Below, in pieces: positions 42,247 through 52,600 of a stretch of DNA of 64,000 bases (position 1 is the stretch's first letter; each line of letters starts with the position of its first letter). A program made the translations under genes and the position numbers. The notes beneath the pieces are model-generated. The model saw only the letters and a list, made by a program, of their open reading frames with translations, searched no databases and had not been told where the DNA came from. Source of the DNA: Ilyonectria destructans (lineage: Eukaryota > Ascomycota > Sordariomycetes > Hypocreales > Nectriaceae); the NCBI GenBank assembly GCA_020740775.1, contig JAHEWK010000023.1, forward strand, positions 620,001 through 684,000. The letters are read 5' to 3'.

Positions 42247-43730
42247 GCGTATTTTGTGTAGATTCCACGCCTCCACAAAATCGAAGAGCTCTTAACGCAG
42301 TATATCTTCGAAGACAGCGTAGACAGCAATCTGGTCCTTAAGCATATCGCCGTCAAAGTCCCCATCCCTAGCAAGCTCTCCAAAGTAGTCTACCCACTAC
42401 CGGAAAGAGACGTAAAATATACGCTCCCACCAACTCTCGATCCTAACGTTCTTCGTGCTTAGTGCTGCCTTAAGTCAACTACCCCATTAACCGACCGACC
42501 CCTTACTCGACCAGCTTTCCCCACCAAAATCGACCAAAACGCTATTATTTATCTAATTATAGAAAATATATATAATATTTAGCATAGACTATATAGCTTA
42601 TAAAAGAGCTATTTAAAACAAATATAAGCTATTTTTGGATTTTATTAAGCTAATTAGAGTTTTTTAGAGCTTTTAAGTTTAGAAATATAAAATGTTAAGG
42701 TTTTCTATATACTTTACATATAAAATCTTAACATTATATTTTAGTATGTATAAGCTTATTTAATAAGAAATAAAATACATTAAAAATATTCTTAATATAT
42801 TTATATAAATTAAAAGTGATATAGAGATTAAAATATAAATAAATGTAAGTAATTTAATTTAAAGATGCCTATTAGCTTTTAGTAATACTATAGGGTAAAT
42901 TTAGCTGTAAAAAAATCCTAAAAGTAGTATATAGATTTAAGCTATATAAGCTAATATAATTAGTATTTTAATATATATATCTATTTATATATATATAAAT
43001 AGCTAATTAGACTTTTATAAAGATTTTATATACAGCTAAATAGAGATATAATTGTTAAAATATAATATTAAGGTTTACTATGTAAATTCTATAAAGAGTC
43101 TTAACAGCTTATACCTTTAAACTTTAAAGCCGTAACTAACTATAATAGCATTTTCTTAAATCTAAAAATAACTTCTCTTAGCTTAATATAGCTATTTTAG
43201 AGTCTTTATAGATTTTTAAAAATATTATATCTATTTTCTATAATTAGATACAGTAATTTTAAATAATAGCGTTTTGGTCGATTTTGGTGGGGAAAGCTGG
43301 TCGAGTAAGGGGTCGGTCGGTTAATGGGGTAGTTGACTTATAGGAATCCTTTAATCACTTGCGCTATTAAAAGATCTGTCCATTCCATTCCATACATCCG
43401 CCAGCAGCCAAAGTGAAGTTCCAATAGGCTGCTGCAACTAAGGGCGTTTCGCTCTCCTATCTGCCTGCAGATACCACAGGCAGAAGCTATAGGCGTCGCA
43501 CGCAGCCAGATACTGTTTCAACACGCTCAAGGCAGTTGAAGCAGAAGGCCCAATATAGAACCAGATAATATTGCGTGAGTAGGCATCGATTGCAGTATAT
43601 ATCTGGAAGCTATATGCCTTCAGCTTGTTGTAACCGTCAATATACCACTGGTAGTTTGGTCCAGGGACTAGAAACTGTCCCTTCTTCCTCCGCATTATCC
43701 ATTTGTGCATCTCAACCTCACTCGGGAATA
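42247..43730 (-). pseudogene. Integrase-type transposase, split by a MITE and mutated
   Basis: The upstream part (43710-43350) reads NYQWYIDGYNKLKAYSFQIY, AIDAYSRNIIWFYIG and, after a frame shift, ETPLVAAAYWNFTLAA. The first motif holds the first catalytic Asp of an rve-like integrase core. The MITE at 42473-43338 interrupts it. Beyond, at 42470-42247, the gene resumes with STKNVRIESWWER, WVDYFGELARDGDFDGDML and ELFDFVEAWN, broken by TAG and TAA stops that fit CAG/CAA changes. KN-RIE-WW is the C-terminal signature of eukaryotic integrase-like transposases. The middle portion is partly lost. The element's ends were not found. Confidence 0.7.
42473..43338. mobile_element. AT-rich MITE, 866 bp, 79-bp perfect terminal inverted repeats, TA target
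   Basis: AGTCAACTACCCCATTAACC opens a 79-bp repeat (42473-42551) matched exactly by the inverse of 43260-43338. TA flanks both sides (42471-42472 and 43339-43340), as in Tc1/mariner-type elements. The interior of about 700 bp is almost entirely A/T with no frame, whereas the termini are GC-normal. It sits inside the integrase-type transposase. Confidence 0.88.
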
Positions 43731-43735
43731 TGATT

Positions 43736-43753
43736 GAGTCGTGCTATTCATAT
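43736..43753 (+). repeat. Truncated MITE end beside hAT-like copy 2
   Basis: GAGTCGTGCTATTCATAT is the terminus of the 12547-13267 MITE family, cut off exactly where the hAT-like element starts at 43754. The rest of the MITE is not found on the other side of that element. Confidence 0.65.
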
Positions 43754-45000
43754 CAGCGCTCTCAACAAGTCAAGACAAGACAAGCCAGAGCTCTGGCTTG
43801 TCTTGTCTTGATAACTTAGCGGTCTGTCTTGACTTGACTTGGCTTGACTTGATATCTTGTCAAGCCTATTCAAGACGTGTTAGTAAGCAGGCCGGCCATC
43901 GTGAGCAGGGATGGACATCTTACGAATCGAATGCATCTCCCGCAGATTCATATCGAATCGAATGTGCCTTCCGTAGATTCGATATCTATCGAAAACCAAG
44001 ACTCGATAGAACGACCAATCGCGATGCAGGTAGCTGGTACCTGGGTTCAATGGTAATTTGGGCTTGGGTATAGGTCCCTGTGACAAAAAGCGATGGATGA
44101 ACCTGGGAAAATGATGAATACCGTACTGGTCAATACATTTGTGTTGGAGGAAACTACCTATTTGTCTCTAGAAGGTTCTGTGGTCATTACGACCCCTGTC
44201 AGCTAGGTCTATATAAGACCTAGGCTTCCGCTCCTTCTGTAGCTAGAGAGAAGATCAATTCATTCCTTAAGGGCCGCGCGTGCGGACAACAATTTGACTT
44301 ATCTAGTAGACTTGGAGAGTGATATCATTCGGTTGGGACCTCTTTCTTCGCCTGGGTTTGGATCCGGACAAAGTCTTCCCGGATCTTTCACCTTCAAATG
44401 GCGGTTGTTTGATACGGGACAGACATTATTCAGGATGTGAGATGGACATGAGACCCAAGCCGGAAATATTGGTCTGATCATACAAAAACTAGCACCGATA
44501 GAAAGCCCTCGGCGACAGAAATCTAGAGGGACTAATTTTTTGTCTGCATTTCTTCCATTCTACAGAAAAATCGGCATCTGTTCTTGTTGCTCATGTGGGA
44601 GCAATTGCTCGAAGTATCCCTCCCTACCCTATACCCCGCGAAAAGTAGCAAACGCGTCGCTTCCGGCTGCGGCGGATCTCGTGTTCAGGGTCGAGGGCTG
44701 GCTGGCCGTCTCGGTAACTGCTTCCGAGAGGGCGGTCACCGAAGAGGTATCGTCAATATCGGACATCTTGACGGTGATGAGCGTGGTGCTCGGGGCTAAC
44801 TTTTGGCCGTGCCAGCAGGATTTTACCATCCAAGCCACCGTGGCTATGACCACCATAGGGTCCCTGCTTACCAAGCCGGTATCAAGACAAGTCAAGCCAG
44901 CTAAAAAAGCCGTCTTGATTGATAAGATGGTCATCTTGACTTGGCTTGACTTGACTTGGCTTGTCTTGTCTTGGTTAGGCTTGTCTTGTTGAGAGCGCTG
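43754..45000. mobile_element. Non-autonomous hAT-like transposon, 1,247 bp (copy 2, inverted)
   Basis: Near-identical, in inverted orientation, to 1555-2801, with the same length and the same CAGCGCTCTC termini. Where I compared them, four differences are transitions at CG or CA/TG steps (for example ATACGAAT to ATATGAAT). The 8-bp flanks differ (ATTCATAT left, GGCTGGAT right), so no target duplication remains. The right side must have been lost or exchanged after insertion. Confidence 0.85.
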
Positions 45001-45801
45001 GGCTGGATGCCCCGTCCGTCGTCTGTCGGTACCCCGAATATAGAGCAAATCGGCGCTCATATTAATCAGGCTATAGGCGCACGGACCGCAAGACCAATTA
45101 CTGGTTTTGTGGTCCGTGGATCCTACTCCGTACAATGGCTTATAATCAAGCGCAACTGAGTGCCTGCCAGACTCCACCTTGACTTACTCCTTGGTCCTAA
45201 ATATGGCAAGCCAATCATCGAAGCGGGAAGCGGAGCGATCGCGTTTGGAGCACGTCGCGAGCTGTCGGCGTATCAATCCGCTAATAGGATTCGATCAGGA
45301 ACCAAAAATCCCACCGGTCTTTGGCAGTTCCCGGTGAGATGGTGTGAGGATGTTAGCAACTGAATGGGTGGTCGACGCGTGAGGTGGCCCAAGGGGGTTG
45401 AAACGACGGCGGCCCGAGGGCTCAGAAGAAGCCTAAGTGCTCTATTCGCACGTAATGGAAGCTGTTAAGTCTGACGGGAGCTGTGCCGCTAGGCTGATGA
45501 TGTAATCAATCAATCCACAATCCAGCCTCGTGGATTGAGATGTGGATTTGTCGTGGACGCTGGACAGGAGATGCATGCGGTGATATGATATGTTAGTGTC
45601 TGCTCAACATTCTACAGCGAATACTAACACGCCTTATCAAGCACTAAATTCTACGCGTTCAAACGCGTCTGTGCGACCTGTTGACCCTACCCTACTGACC
45701 GATAAGAAGGTCAATGTTGAGGTCCTTCTGCCTCCCCCGCCCCCCTTTTCCCACGTCCTATCCTGCTCTCCATTGCCTTTTGTTACGGACTACGCGAAAT
45801 A
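45001..45801. other. Intergenic, 0.8 kb
   Basis: No gene or repeat recognised. Confidence 0.4.
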
Positions 45802-45947
45802 GCCCAATAAGCGCATACGGTAGAGAGATTGAAAGAGCGTTGTTTTCCTACAAAGGGGACCGTGGCGGTCAGCCGTTTAGTACGTTGGAGCGGAGCCCCT
45901 ATTGTGGGTCCGCTACAACCAATCATATCCTAGCTCCTTGCAACACC
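45802..45947 (+). repeat. Repeat shared with the chromodomain gene's upstream region
   Basis: GCCCAATAAGCGCATACGG to AACCAATCATATCC follows the same order as 29604-29760. No chromodomain frame follows here. Confidence 0.6.
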
Positions 45948-46071
45948 TTTTCTATTACAAGGCATTGCTGAATCTTTCTGGCGCCAAAGCCTGTTCAGCC
46001 TTCACTGGCCAGCCAGTTACTGCTCCCAATTTGAAAGACCATCGCACCCTTCTACGGCTGGCTATAGGGGT

Positions 46072-46909
46072 GACTGTTGCAAAACTTCAAAATCCACCAC
46101 GCTAGTGTCGAAATGGGCTAGCGGCATAGACATCCCGCCCCGCAGTACATTGCTCCATGTACACTGCTGGCCTCTTTTAAAACATTGCTGCTGCAGGCGG
46201 AGGCGTACGGTGGCACATTAGGCACGGTCCGCCAACGGTCGAAAACCCAAAATCGCAAATTTTCATCGCCTTTGAATATAGGGCTGCAGCCCCTATAGCC
46301 CGCTATAAGATACAGGGCTCTAGCCACTATAGCTCACTATAACCTGCAATTTTTCCAGCAGGCTACAGTGGCTCCAGCTCCTAGCTTTATAGCAAGCTAT
46401 ATCTACACCAGCGAGCCTCCTACTAGATGCAGGGCTGTAGCTACTACAGCCCGCTGTATTAAAGAAGGCTGCAGCCAATGTAGCCCTGTGCAAGAGGCAG
46501 GGCTGCGGCTGCTGTAGCCCGTTGCGTGGCCCGTTGCAAGAGAGAGGGCTGCGGCTGCTGTAGCTCAGTGCGAAAGTGAGGGCTGCAGCTGCTAGAGCTT
46601 GCTATATTATAGTGGGTTATAGTGGGCGAGGTGCAGTCACTATAGCCCGCTATAAAAAATGCAGGTTATAGTGGACTATAGTGGCTGCAGCCCTATATTC
46701 GATTTTCTAGAAACTTTGCGGTTTTGGGATTTCGACCGTTGGCGGACCGTGCCTAATGTGCCACCGTAGGGCGGACTCTCAGAGAATATCAACGCGCGGG
46801 CTCGCTGCTAGTCCGCAGTACATTTTCCATGACGACCCGAAGTACTCGGATGACCACGGGGCGGGGCGCCTAGACTCAAAAGGGACTGACAGGTAGTTTT
46901 GCAACAGTC
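46072..46909. mobile_element. Outer element with GACTGTTGCAAAACT termini
   Basis: GACTGTTGCAAAACT at 46072 is matched by its inverse AGTTTTGCAACAGTC ending at 46909. Fragments of the same family are at 26017-26110 and near 39240. It encloses the hairpin-array MITE. No transposase is present, and a target duplication is not clear because the right flank is a run of C. Confidence 0.55.
46208..46766. mobile_element. MITE with a hairpin-array interior, 559 bp, TA target
   Basis: The ends CGGTGGCACATTAGGCACGG are exact inverse partners, with similarity continuing for about 55 bp, and are flanked by TA (46206-46207 and 46767-46768). The interior is a series of degenerate units such as GGGCTGCGGCTGCTGTAGCC and CACTATAGCCCGCTATA, each able to fold on itself. 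Confidence 0.8.
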
Positions 46910-46924
46910 CCCCCCCATCGCCCA

Positions 46925-47036
46925 CCGTACCCTTTCCGTGGGGCTTGGGGTGTCAGGTACCAAATGTTCTGAAATGTGAACTAGATTGTGTCTAGGCCCT
47001 ATAGGGACTTCCCTCCGGGCGAAATAAAATCCATCC
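46925..47036 (+). repeat. LINE 3' tail, plus orientation
   Basis: CGTGGGGCTTGGGGTGTCAG through GGGCGAAATAAAATCCATCC matches the inverted tails at 38.66-38.93 kb. No ORF2 sequence precedes it, so only the last about 110 bp were inserted or kept. Confidence 0.65.
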
Positions 47037-48560
47037 AACCGTAGCCGGGAGTGGATCTTGGCAGCTAGAGCGCCACACTTGGCACGAAGTAGAGGTGACG
47101 AACGCCGCAGTCGATGACGATCGATGTATGAGTGTTTGCGGTGCTTGGGCCGCAAATCAGGGGCCGGTGTGACGCCAGGGGAGGAGAGTCCAGTCCGGAA
47201 TGTTTGATTCTGGTTCGTCAAAGGCCCTGCACAAGGCTGAGTTGTCTGTTTGAGGGTTGCTTGGTTGAAGCAGGGCAGTGAAGCTGGATGAGCAACAGTG
47301 AAACCACGAGGTTACGAACAAAGCAGGATATGGTGGCAAACGGTGGCACGTCCTTATATAGCAGGAAAGCTCGGGGTCCGCGCAGTGAGCGAATATTTCC
47401 AATGACTGAGCAAAATAATGCATTATTGGGTTGCTTACCTCACGGCAACCCTTCGGCCCCGGACTCAAAAGCCGGGATGGCGGGATGGAGACCTCACTCG
47501 GCATTCCGCCATGTAGTGCGCGAGATGGGTTGAGTTGATGGAGGGGGGCTTCCACCACCAACCAGAAGTGTCCGCGTGCCGAGTTATCCCCTAGAGCCAA
47601 GTCCGTGTCCAGTGTCAAGCCAGTCACGAGGGAGAGTGCGGCGTTTGCTGACAATTCCGCACGGGTGAAGATGGCGGCGAGGCCGGAAACTCTCCGGTGT
47701 GACGGACGCTTCCATACCGTGAGGTGCCGTACGAAGTGGTACCGCACCCTGGAAAGGGCACATGCACCCGTGACTGGAATGCTACCGAATTTTTTCGTTT
47801 GGGTTGCCCGGATTTGAGCTGGAGATTGAAAGGGAGTGTGGCCCTGCAGAACCACGGCTGTGGGACAACACGGCATCGAGAAGCAGATATTGGCCACTAC
47901 ACCTAAATCCAAACAGTTTTTGGGTCCACGTCCAAGTTTGCGGTGCCACATAACACGCTATTGGCTGGTTCGACTGGACGCCCCGACACGACGTCATCGG
48001 TACGCATCTTTAGTGTCACAGCGGCATCGGTGGAGAATGCCAGAATCGCCGCTTTGTCAGTCAGGCTTTCTTCCAAGTTCCATCAGTCATCGACATCATT
48101 CTCTCCGAAAAACAAGCCAGAGCCAGACAAGCCATCAACGCAATCACTCCATCAAACCCAGCTCGTAGGCGCCTCTCGCCCCGCTGCGGCATAACCTGCT
48201 TGGACGCCTTACACCTAGTCTGGAGCCGCTGGTTTTGTAGGGTGAACACTCTTAATGGCGAGGGCTGGCTGCTGATAGTACTGTACACCGGTAACCACCA
48301 CTAACGCTGTCACATGTCGGCCATCCGCAATCCACCATCATCATCCAGACCCTATCCAAACATTTCCATCCAAACATCTTCATCCATCCCGCCTCACTAA
48401 CACCATCTACCCCCAGTCCCGGGGGCTCCCACCCCTTCCACATCCCATCTCCCCCACTCCGCTCCGTAGAGGTTGAACCACGTGTTTAACGACTCTCTCT
48501 CTGGCTGCGTCGTTTGACTCCTCCCACATCTCTCTTCCCTCTCACCAGTCACCAGTCGCC
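47037..48560. other. Intergenic, 1.5 kb
   Basis: A 264-codon minus-strand frame at 47951-47157 is the longest here. Its composition is unlike a real protein and both strands are partly open, so I do not call it a gene. The last 250 bp are pyrimidine-rich and may be the promoter of the hydrolase relic. Confidence 0.4.
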
Positions 48561-49067
48561 ATGCCCATCCTCATCCCTCCTCCCCGCGCCGGACTCCCTT
48601 CCGATGGCCGGCACTTGGCTGGACGCACCCTCCTCCAGGATGGAGGCCACCCTCCACCACCAGCCCGACTACCCCGGAGCCTCCGAGATATGTCTCGCTG
48701 GTACCTCATGGCCCGAGCCCAGGCCATTCGCTCTGCAGCTAGCCTGGGCTTCAGTATCGCCAACCGCACCGACCCTCCACCGCCCGAGCCCTCGCGTGAC
48801 ATCTACCTTGATGATATACTCTGGCCCCGAGCTTTCAAGGTGGCACCAAGATCAAGGCCGAGGTGTGGAACCCGCCACGGCTCGCCATCGGCGCTCGCCC
48901 CGCCAAAATCAACTTCCACGGCGGAGGCTGGATTCTTGGCCAGGGCACCGACAATGCTCGCTGGGCTGGCGCCATTCTTTCTCAACTGGATGCAGTCGTA
49001 TTCAGCGTTCAACTACGGCCTAGCCCCATCCCATCCCTTTCCCATCCCCATCGAGGACTGTGTCGAT
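48561..49067 (+). pseudogene. Alpha/beta-hydrolase (HGGG family) relic, frameshifted and cut by a hAT element
   Basis: The start MPILIPPPRAGLPSDG lies in frame 1. After a one-base loss near 48838 the sequence reads GTKIKAEVWNPP, then AKINFHGGGWILGQG, where HGGG is the oxyanion-hole motif of the alpha/beta-hydrolase fold-3 family. A one-base gain near 49010 restores the first frame: NYGLAPSHPFPIPIEDCVD. There it ends at 49068 against the hAT terminus. The catalytic Ser (GDSAG), Asp and His region is missing, and I did not find it beyond the element. The two opposite frameshifts and the loss of the active site make it a dead gene. Confidence 0.75.
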
Positions 49068-52000
49068 CAGCGCTGCCCACAAATCCAATCCAATCAAACA
49101 AACTGCCAAATAAATCAATTAAATAAGCCAAAAACTTATTTCAAATCAAACAAATACAAAATCTCGGATTTGAAACGCCATTTGATGTATTTGATACGCA
49201 ATATAGCGAGGAGGTCTAACCGGCCCTGGCTGATGAGCGTGCTTGTAGCCTACCCGGAACCTGCTACTGCGTTCGCGTGCTTCGAGTGGTCTGGCCAATC
49301 AGGGTCATTACCTAGAGTGTCTGTTAGCGAGCTACCTTTCATCATCACTGTAAAGCCCTAAACAGAAAGTAGCTTCTTAATTTCTCTACTATTCTCCCCC
49401 AATATGATGAGACCGCGCGTTTTGGGGTTTATTTACTTCTCTCGACGCGTGTAAGTCCCGACTGATGGACGCCCAACCCAACGGCATCATACTTCCTTCT
49501 CCACCCTCCGCCTTTGCTCTTCTTCGACCGCCGAGGAACTTGGCAAGTCAACTCGAATCGACGACGCAGACGGCATTACCTGATAATCTCTCCGTTGCAG
49601 ATCTCCCGCAAGCGGTATGGAGGAACAAGCGATATGTTTTGGAGGAGACCTTATCCCGAACCGGCTCGAAGGGCCGGAAGAGCTGGATCAAGCACCATGG
49701 ATTTTTTCTTGTTGAAATAGATGCCAACGACAGCCCGTTGAACCCTTACTGGGCCTGTCGTTTGTGCGACGCGAAGGGCCAGCCCGAGTTCTTCGCCGCT
49801 GTTGCTACCAGTTCAGCAGCTGACCACCTCCGCAAGTACGAGAATGAAATATCGTGAGCTTGAGCGTCATTGACCGAGTGCAGGTCCCACAGGATCTTCG
49901 AGAGCAGTCAAAGCGCCGACACAGACCCATCGACTGACGACTCTGATCGTCGCAAGCGACCGCGCTTGCAATACAGCGCCATGCCGCGAGCCAAGGTCAA
50001 GATGATCCGAGAACTAAGCCTAGGGCTTCTGATCAACTCCGATCTTCCCTTTTCTTTCTTTACCGATCCATTTTTTGAACAGCTTGCCTGGCAACTCGAT
50101 CCTCATCTGTGAGGCCAGGTACCATGGAGCCGGCAATCGATGAACCGTCTGCTGGATGACATGTACAAGTCCAAGAAGGACCAGGTCAAGCAGGAGCTTT
50201 CAGATGCCCTCACCAAAATTCATCTCGGGTTCGACCTGTGGACCTCACCCAATCGGTACACTATCATGGCGGTCACAGCTCACTTTCTTGACCGCCAGGG
50301 CAGGCACCAGTCGCGCCTACTGGCACTTCGACGCCAGCTCGGGTGTCATAGTGGGGAAAACCTCGCCGTAACGCTTTCGCAAGTCGTGCAGGAATGGAAG
50401 ATAGAGGATCGAGTTGGGACAGTGATCTCGGACAACGTATCCTCAAATGACAACTGTCTCCAAAATTTCTACCGAAGTCTCGACACAGAGATGAGATCAG
50501 CGGATATTCGGGCCAGACGCATGCGCTGTTACGGACACATCTTGAACTTGGTGGCTCGTGCATTCCTTTACGGGGAAGATTTTGAGGCCTTTGAGGCCGA
50601 ATCGCAGGTATTCAACCTTCTCGGCCGCCACGAGGAAGACCTACGGCACTGGAGAAAGAGGGGGCCGGTGTGAAAGCTTCATAATGTTGTCAAGTTTATC
50701 AGATCGTCCCCTCAGAGAAGCGAGCTCTTCAAGAGGATCGCACGCGAGAACGACGAAGAACAAGGTTTTCTCCTAGCGGGTGAGTCCACGGCTGAGCTAG
50801 AGGTTGTCCTGAACAATGACACGAGATGGAATTCCACCTACCTCATGATCTCTCGAGCGCTTGTCAAGCAGGGAGATATCAGGGCCTTCTTAGTACACCC
50901 GGATGTGGAGGGATGGCTACCCCAAGGTGACGTCTTGAAAGGTGATGACTGGAGGCTTCTGGCGGAGGTCAAGCATATCCTTGAGCCGTTCTATCTGCAG
51001 ACCATGAGAGCACAAGGGTGGGGCAGTGAGGGAGGCCATGGACGCCTTTGGGAGGTGATGACGGGCATGGAATATTTGCTGGAACATTTGGAGGATTGGA
51101 AGCTGTTCTATCACGCTGCCGCTGACGAGACGGCTGAAGAGAATGCCAGCTCGCAGGTGAAACTGCCTCGAGGGCGGCCAGACCGAAATCGCCAGCTCCC
51201 TGCTCGATTCAAGGACTGTGAGATGGACATGCAGCCGCGAAAGCCACAGGAGAGACCCTTTCTAGATCGTGACCGGGGAGAATATGGTGGACGGGGCAAG
51301 GCGTCCGGATTATCGAAGATCGAAGACATGGGAAAAGATCATCGACACTATATGAGGCTCTCTATCATGACGGCCTGGCAGAAGCTTAATGAGTACTACA
51401 CTAAGCTAGGGGAGTCCCCGTTGTTCGCCGCATCCATCATTCTGCATCCGGCTCTTGGTATGAGTTACCTCGAGATGAACTGGGCTACGGAGGATCAGCT
51501 CGTATGGGTGAGAGACGCTAAGATGGGTCTATCCGACTACCTTGACCGCTGGTATCGTTGCGGCCGGCCGACGGCAACGGATGAACAGCAAAAGGCAATT
51601 GTGGAGACTGCGACATCGTCATGCGTGCCACAGAAAACACATGAGGATAGTGTGTTCAAACAATGGGTGAAAAGCAGGAGAGCGCGAGCAACGGTGATGG
51701 GCAGCGAACTCGAGCGCTATTTGCGGCTGGAACCACAAGAAACTGAGGATCCAATCGAGTGGTGGATGGCTCACCAGGGACAGTTCCCGGTGCTCAGCCA
51801 GCTGGCTCTTGATATACTTGCTATCCCGGCGATGGCAACTGATTGTGAGAGGTCTTTCAGCCTTGCTAAGTTGACGTTAACGTCGCAGAGACTTTCGATG
51901 AGTGCGGAAACATTGGAGAGGCTGCAGTGCCTCAAGAACTGGATCAGGCATGGTGCCGTGAAGCTTGGCGCTACTGCAACTGGGAGAGATGGGTTACACC

Positions 52001-52147
52001 AGGACATTAGGAGTAGTATGGAAAGCACAGGTGTTGGGATTTGAAATATTTGACCAAATATTCCAAACAACAAATCTGGCTTTGCAGGCCATCAAATATT
52101 TCAAATATGACTCTGGATTTGATTTGTTTGATTTGAGGGCAGCGCTG
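49068..52147 (+). mobile_element. hAT transposon, about 3.08 kb
   Basis: The ends CAGCGCTGCCC and its inverse GGGCAGCGCTG bound a transposase pseudogene. Subterminal DNA on both sides is rich in CAAATC/GATTTG repeats. The flanks GTGTCGAT and GCCATGAC do not match, so no 8-bp duplication survives. The termini share CAGCGCT with the 1,247-bp non-autonomous elements. Confidence 0.75.
49465..52044 (+). pseudogene. hAT transposase with BED finger and dimerisation domain, broken by TGA stops
   Basis: All parts lie in one frame. A BED finger comes first (SWIKHHGFFLVEIDA, YWACRLCDAKG). Then come LGFDLWTSPNRYTIMAV, MRCYGHILNLVARAFLY, NNDTRWNSTYLM and the C-terminal hATC dimerisation domain (FPVLSQLALDILAIPAMATD, CERSFSLAKL). 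Stops fall at about 49855, 49861, 50110 and 50671. The last two sit where CGA would restore the reading (HL-R-GQVPW, GPV-R-KLHN), so CGA-to-TGA changes explain them. Otherwise the gene is complete, over 800 codons, so it was active not long ago. Confidence 0.88.
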
Positions 52148-52404
52148 GCCATGACGGCGTAGAGTGTTAGTGTGCCTCCTGCACTTCTGAAATAATGATA
52201 AGATCCTCGAGACCACTGTGTAGCTTGCCTAATGTTCTGGCCCGACTCTTGTGAAGTTTCACTTCCCCCTGGCATTGCTTTATATAGGATAGGAGGGGCA
52301 ATCAGTCCGGTGCTTGCACGACTATATCGTTGGCGCCATGAGCCTCAACAATCGATTTAGACAATATGTATTTATCCCGAAACAGGGTGGAGGGCTTGTT
52401 GGAA

Positions 52405-52600
52405 GTGACCCTGTATTACGAAACCTCTGATAAACTGATATCCTAACCTTAGTCAGAAGGGGGTCTGATAACCCCTCTTCTGACCAGTCCGGGATGACTG
52501 GGACAAGTGTTGGAGGATGACCCTGTATTACGAAACCTCTGATAGATTGATATCATGATCTTAGTCAGAGGGGGTGTCAGAAAACCCCTCTCTGACCCCT
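52405..52600 (+). repeat. Tandem hairpin repeat, two units
   Basis: Two units about 112 bp apart each contain CCCTGTATTACGAAACCTCT, then GATATC and a hairpin. The first hairpin is GTCAGAAGGGG...CCCCTCTTCTGAC; the second is GTCAGAGGGGG...CCCCTCTCTGAC. The same unit occurs inverted at 25861-25945. The second unit ends where the LINE coding sequence begins. Confidence 0.6.

Noticed and set aside
47157..47951. 264-codon minus-strand frame
   Set aside because: No domain, odd composition, and competing frames on the other strand; no splice or start context supports it.
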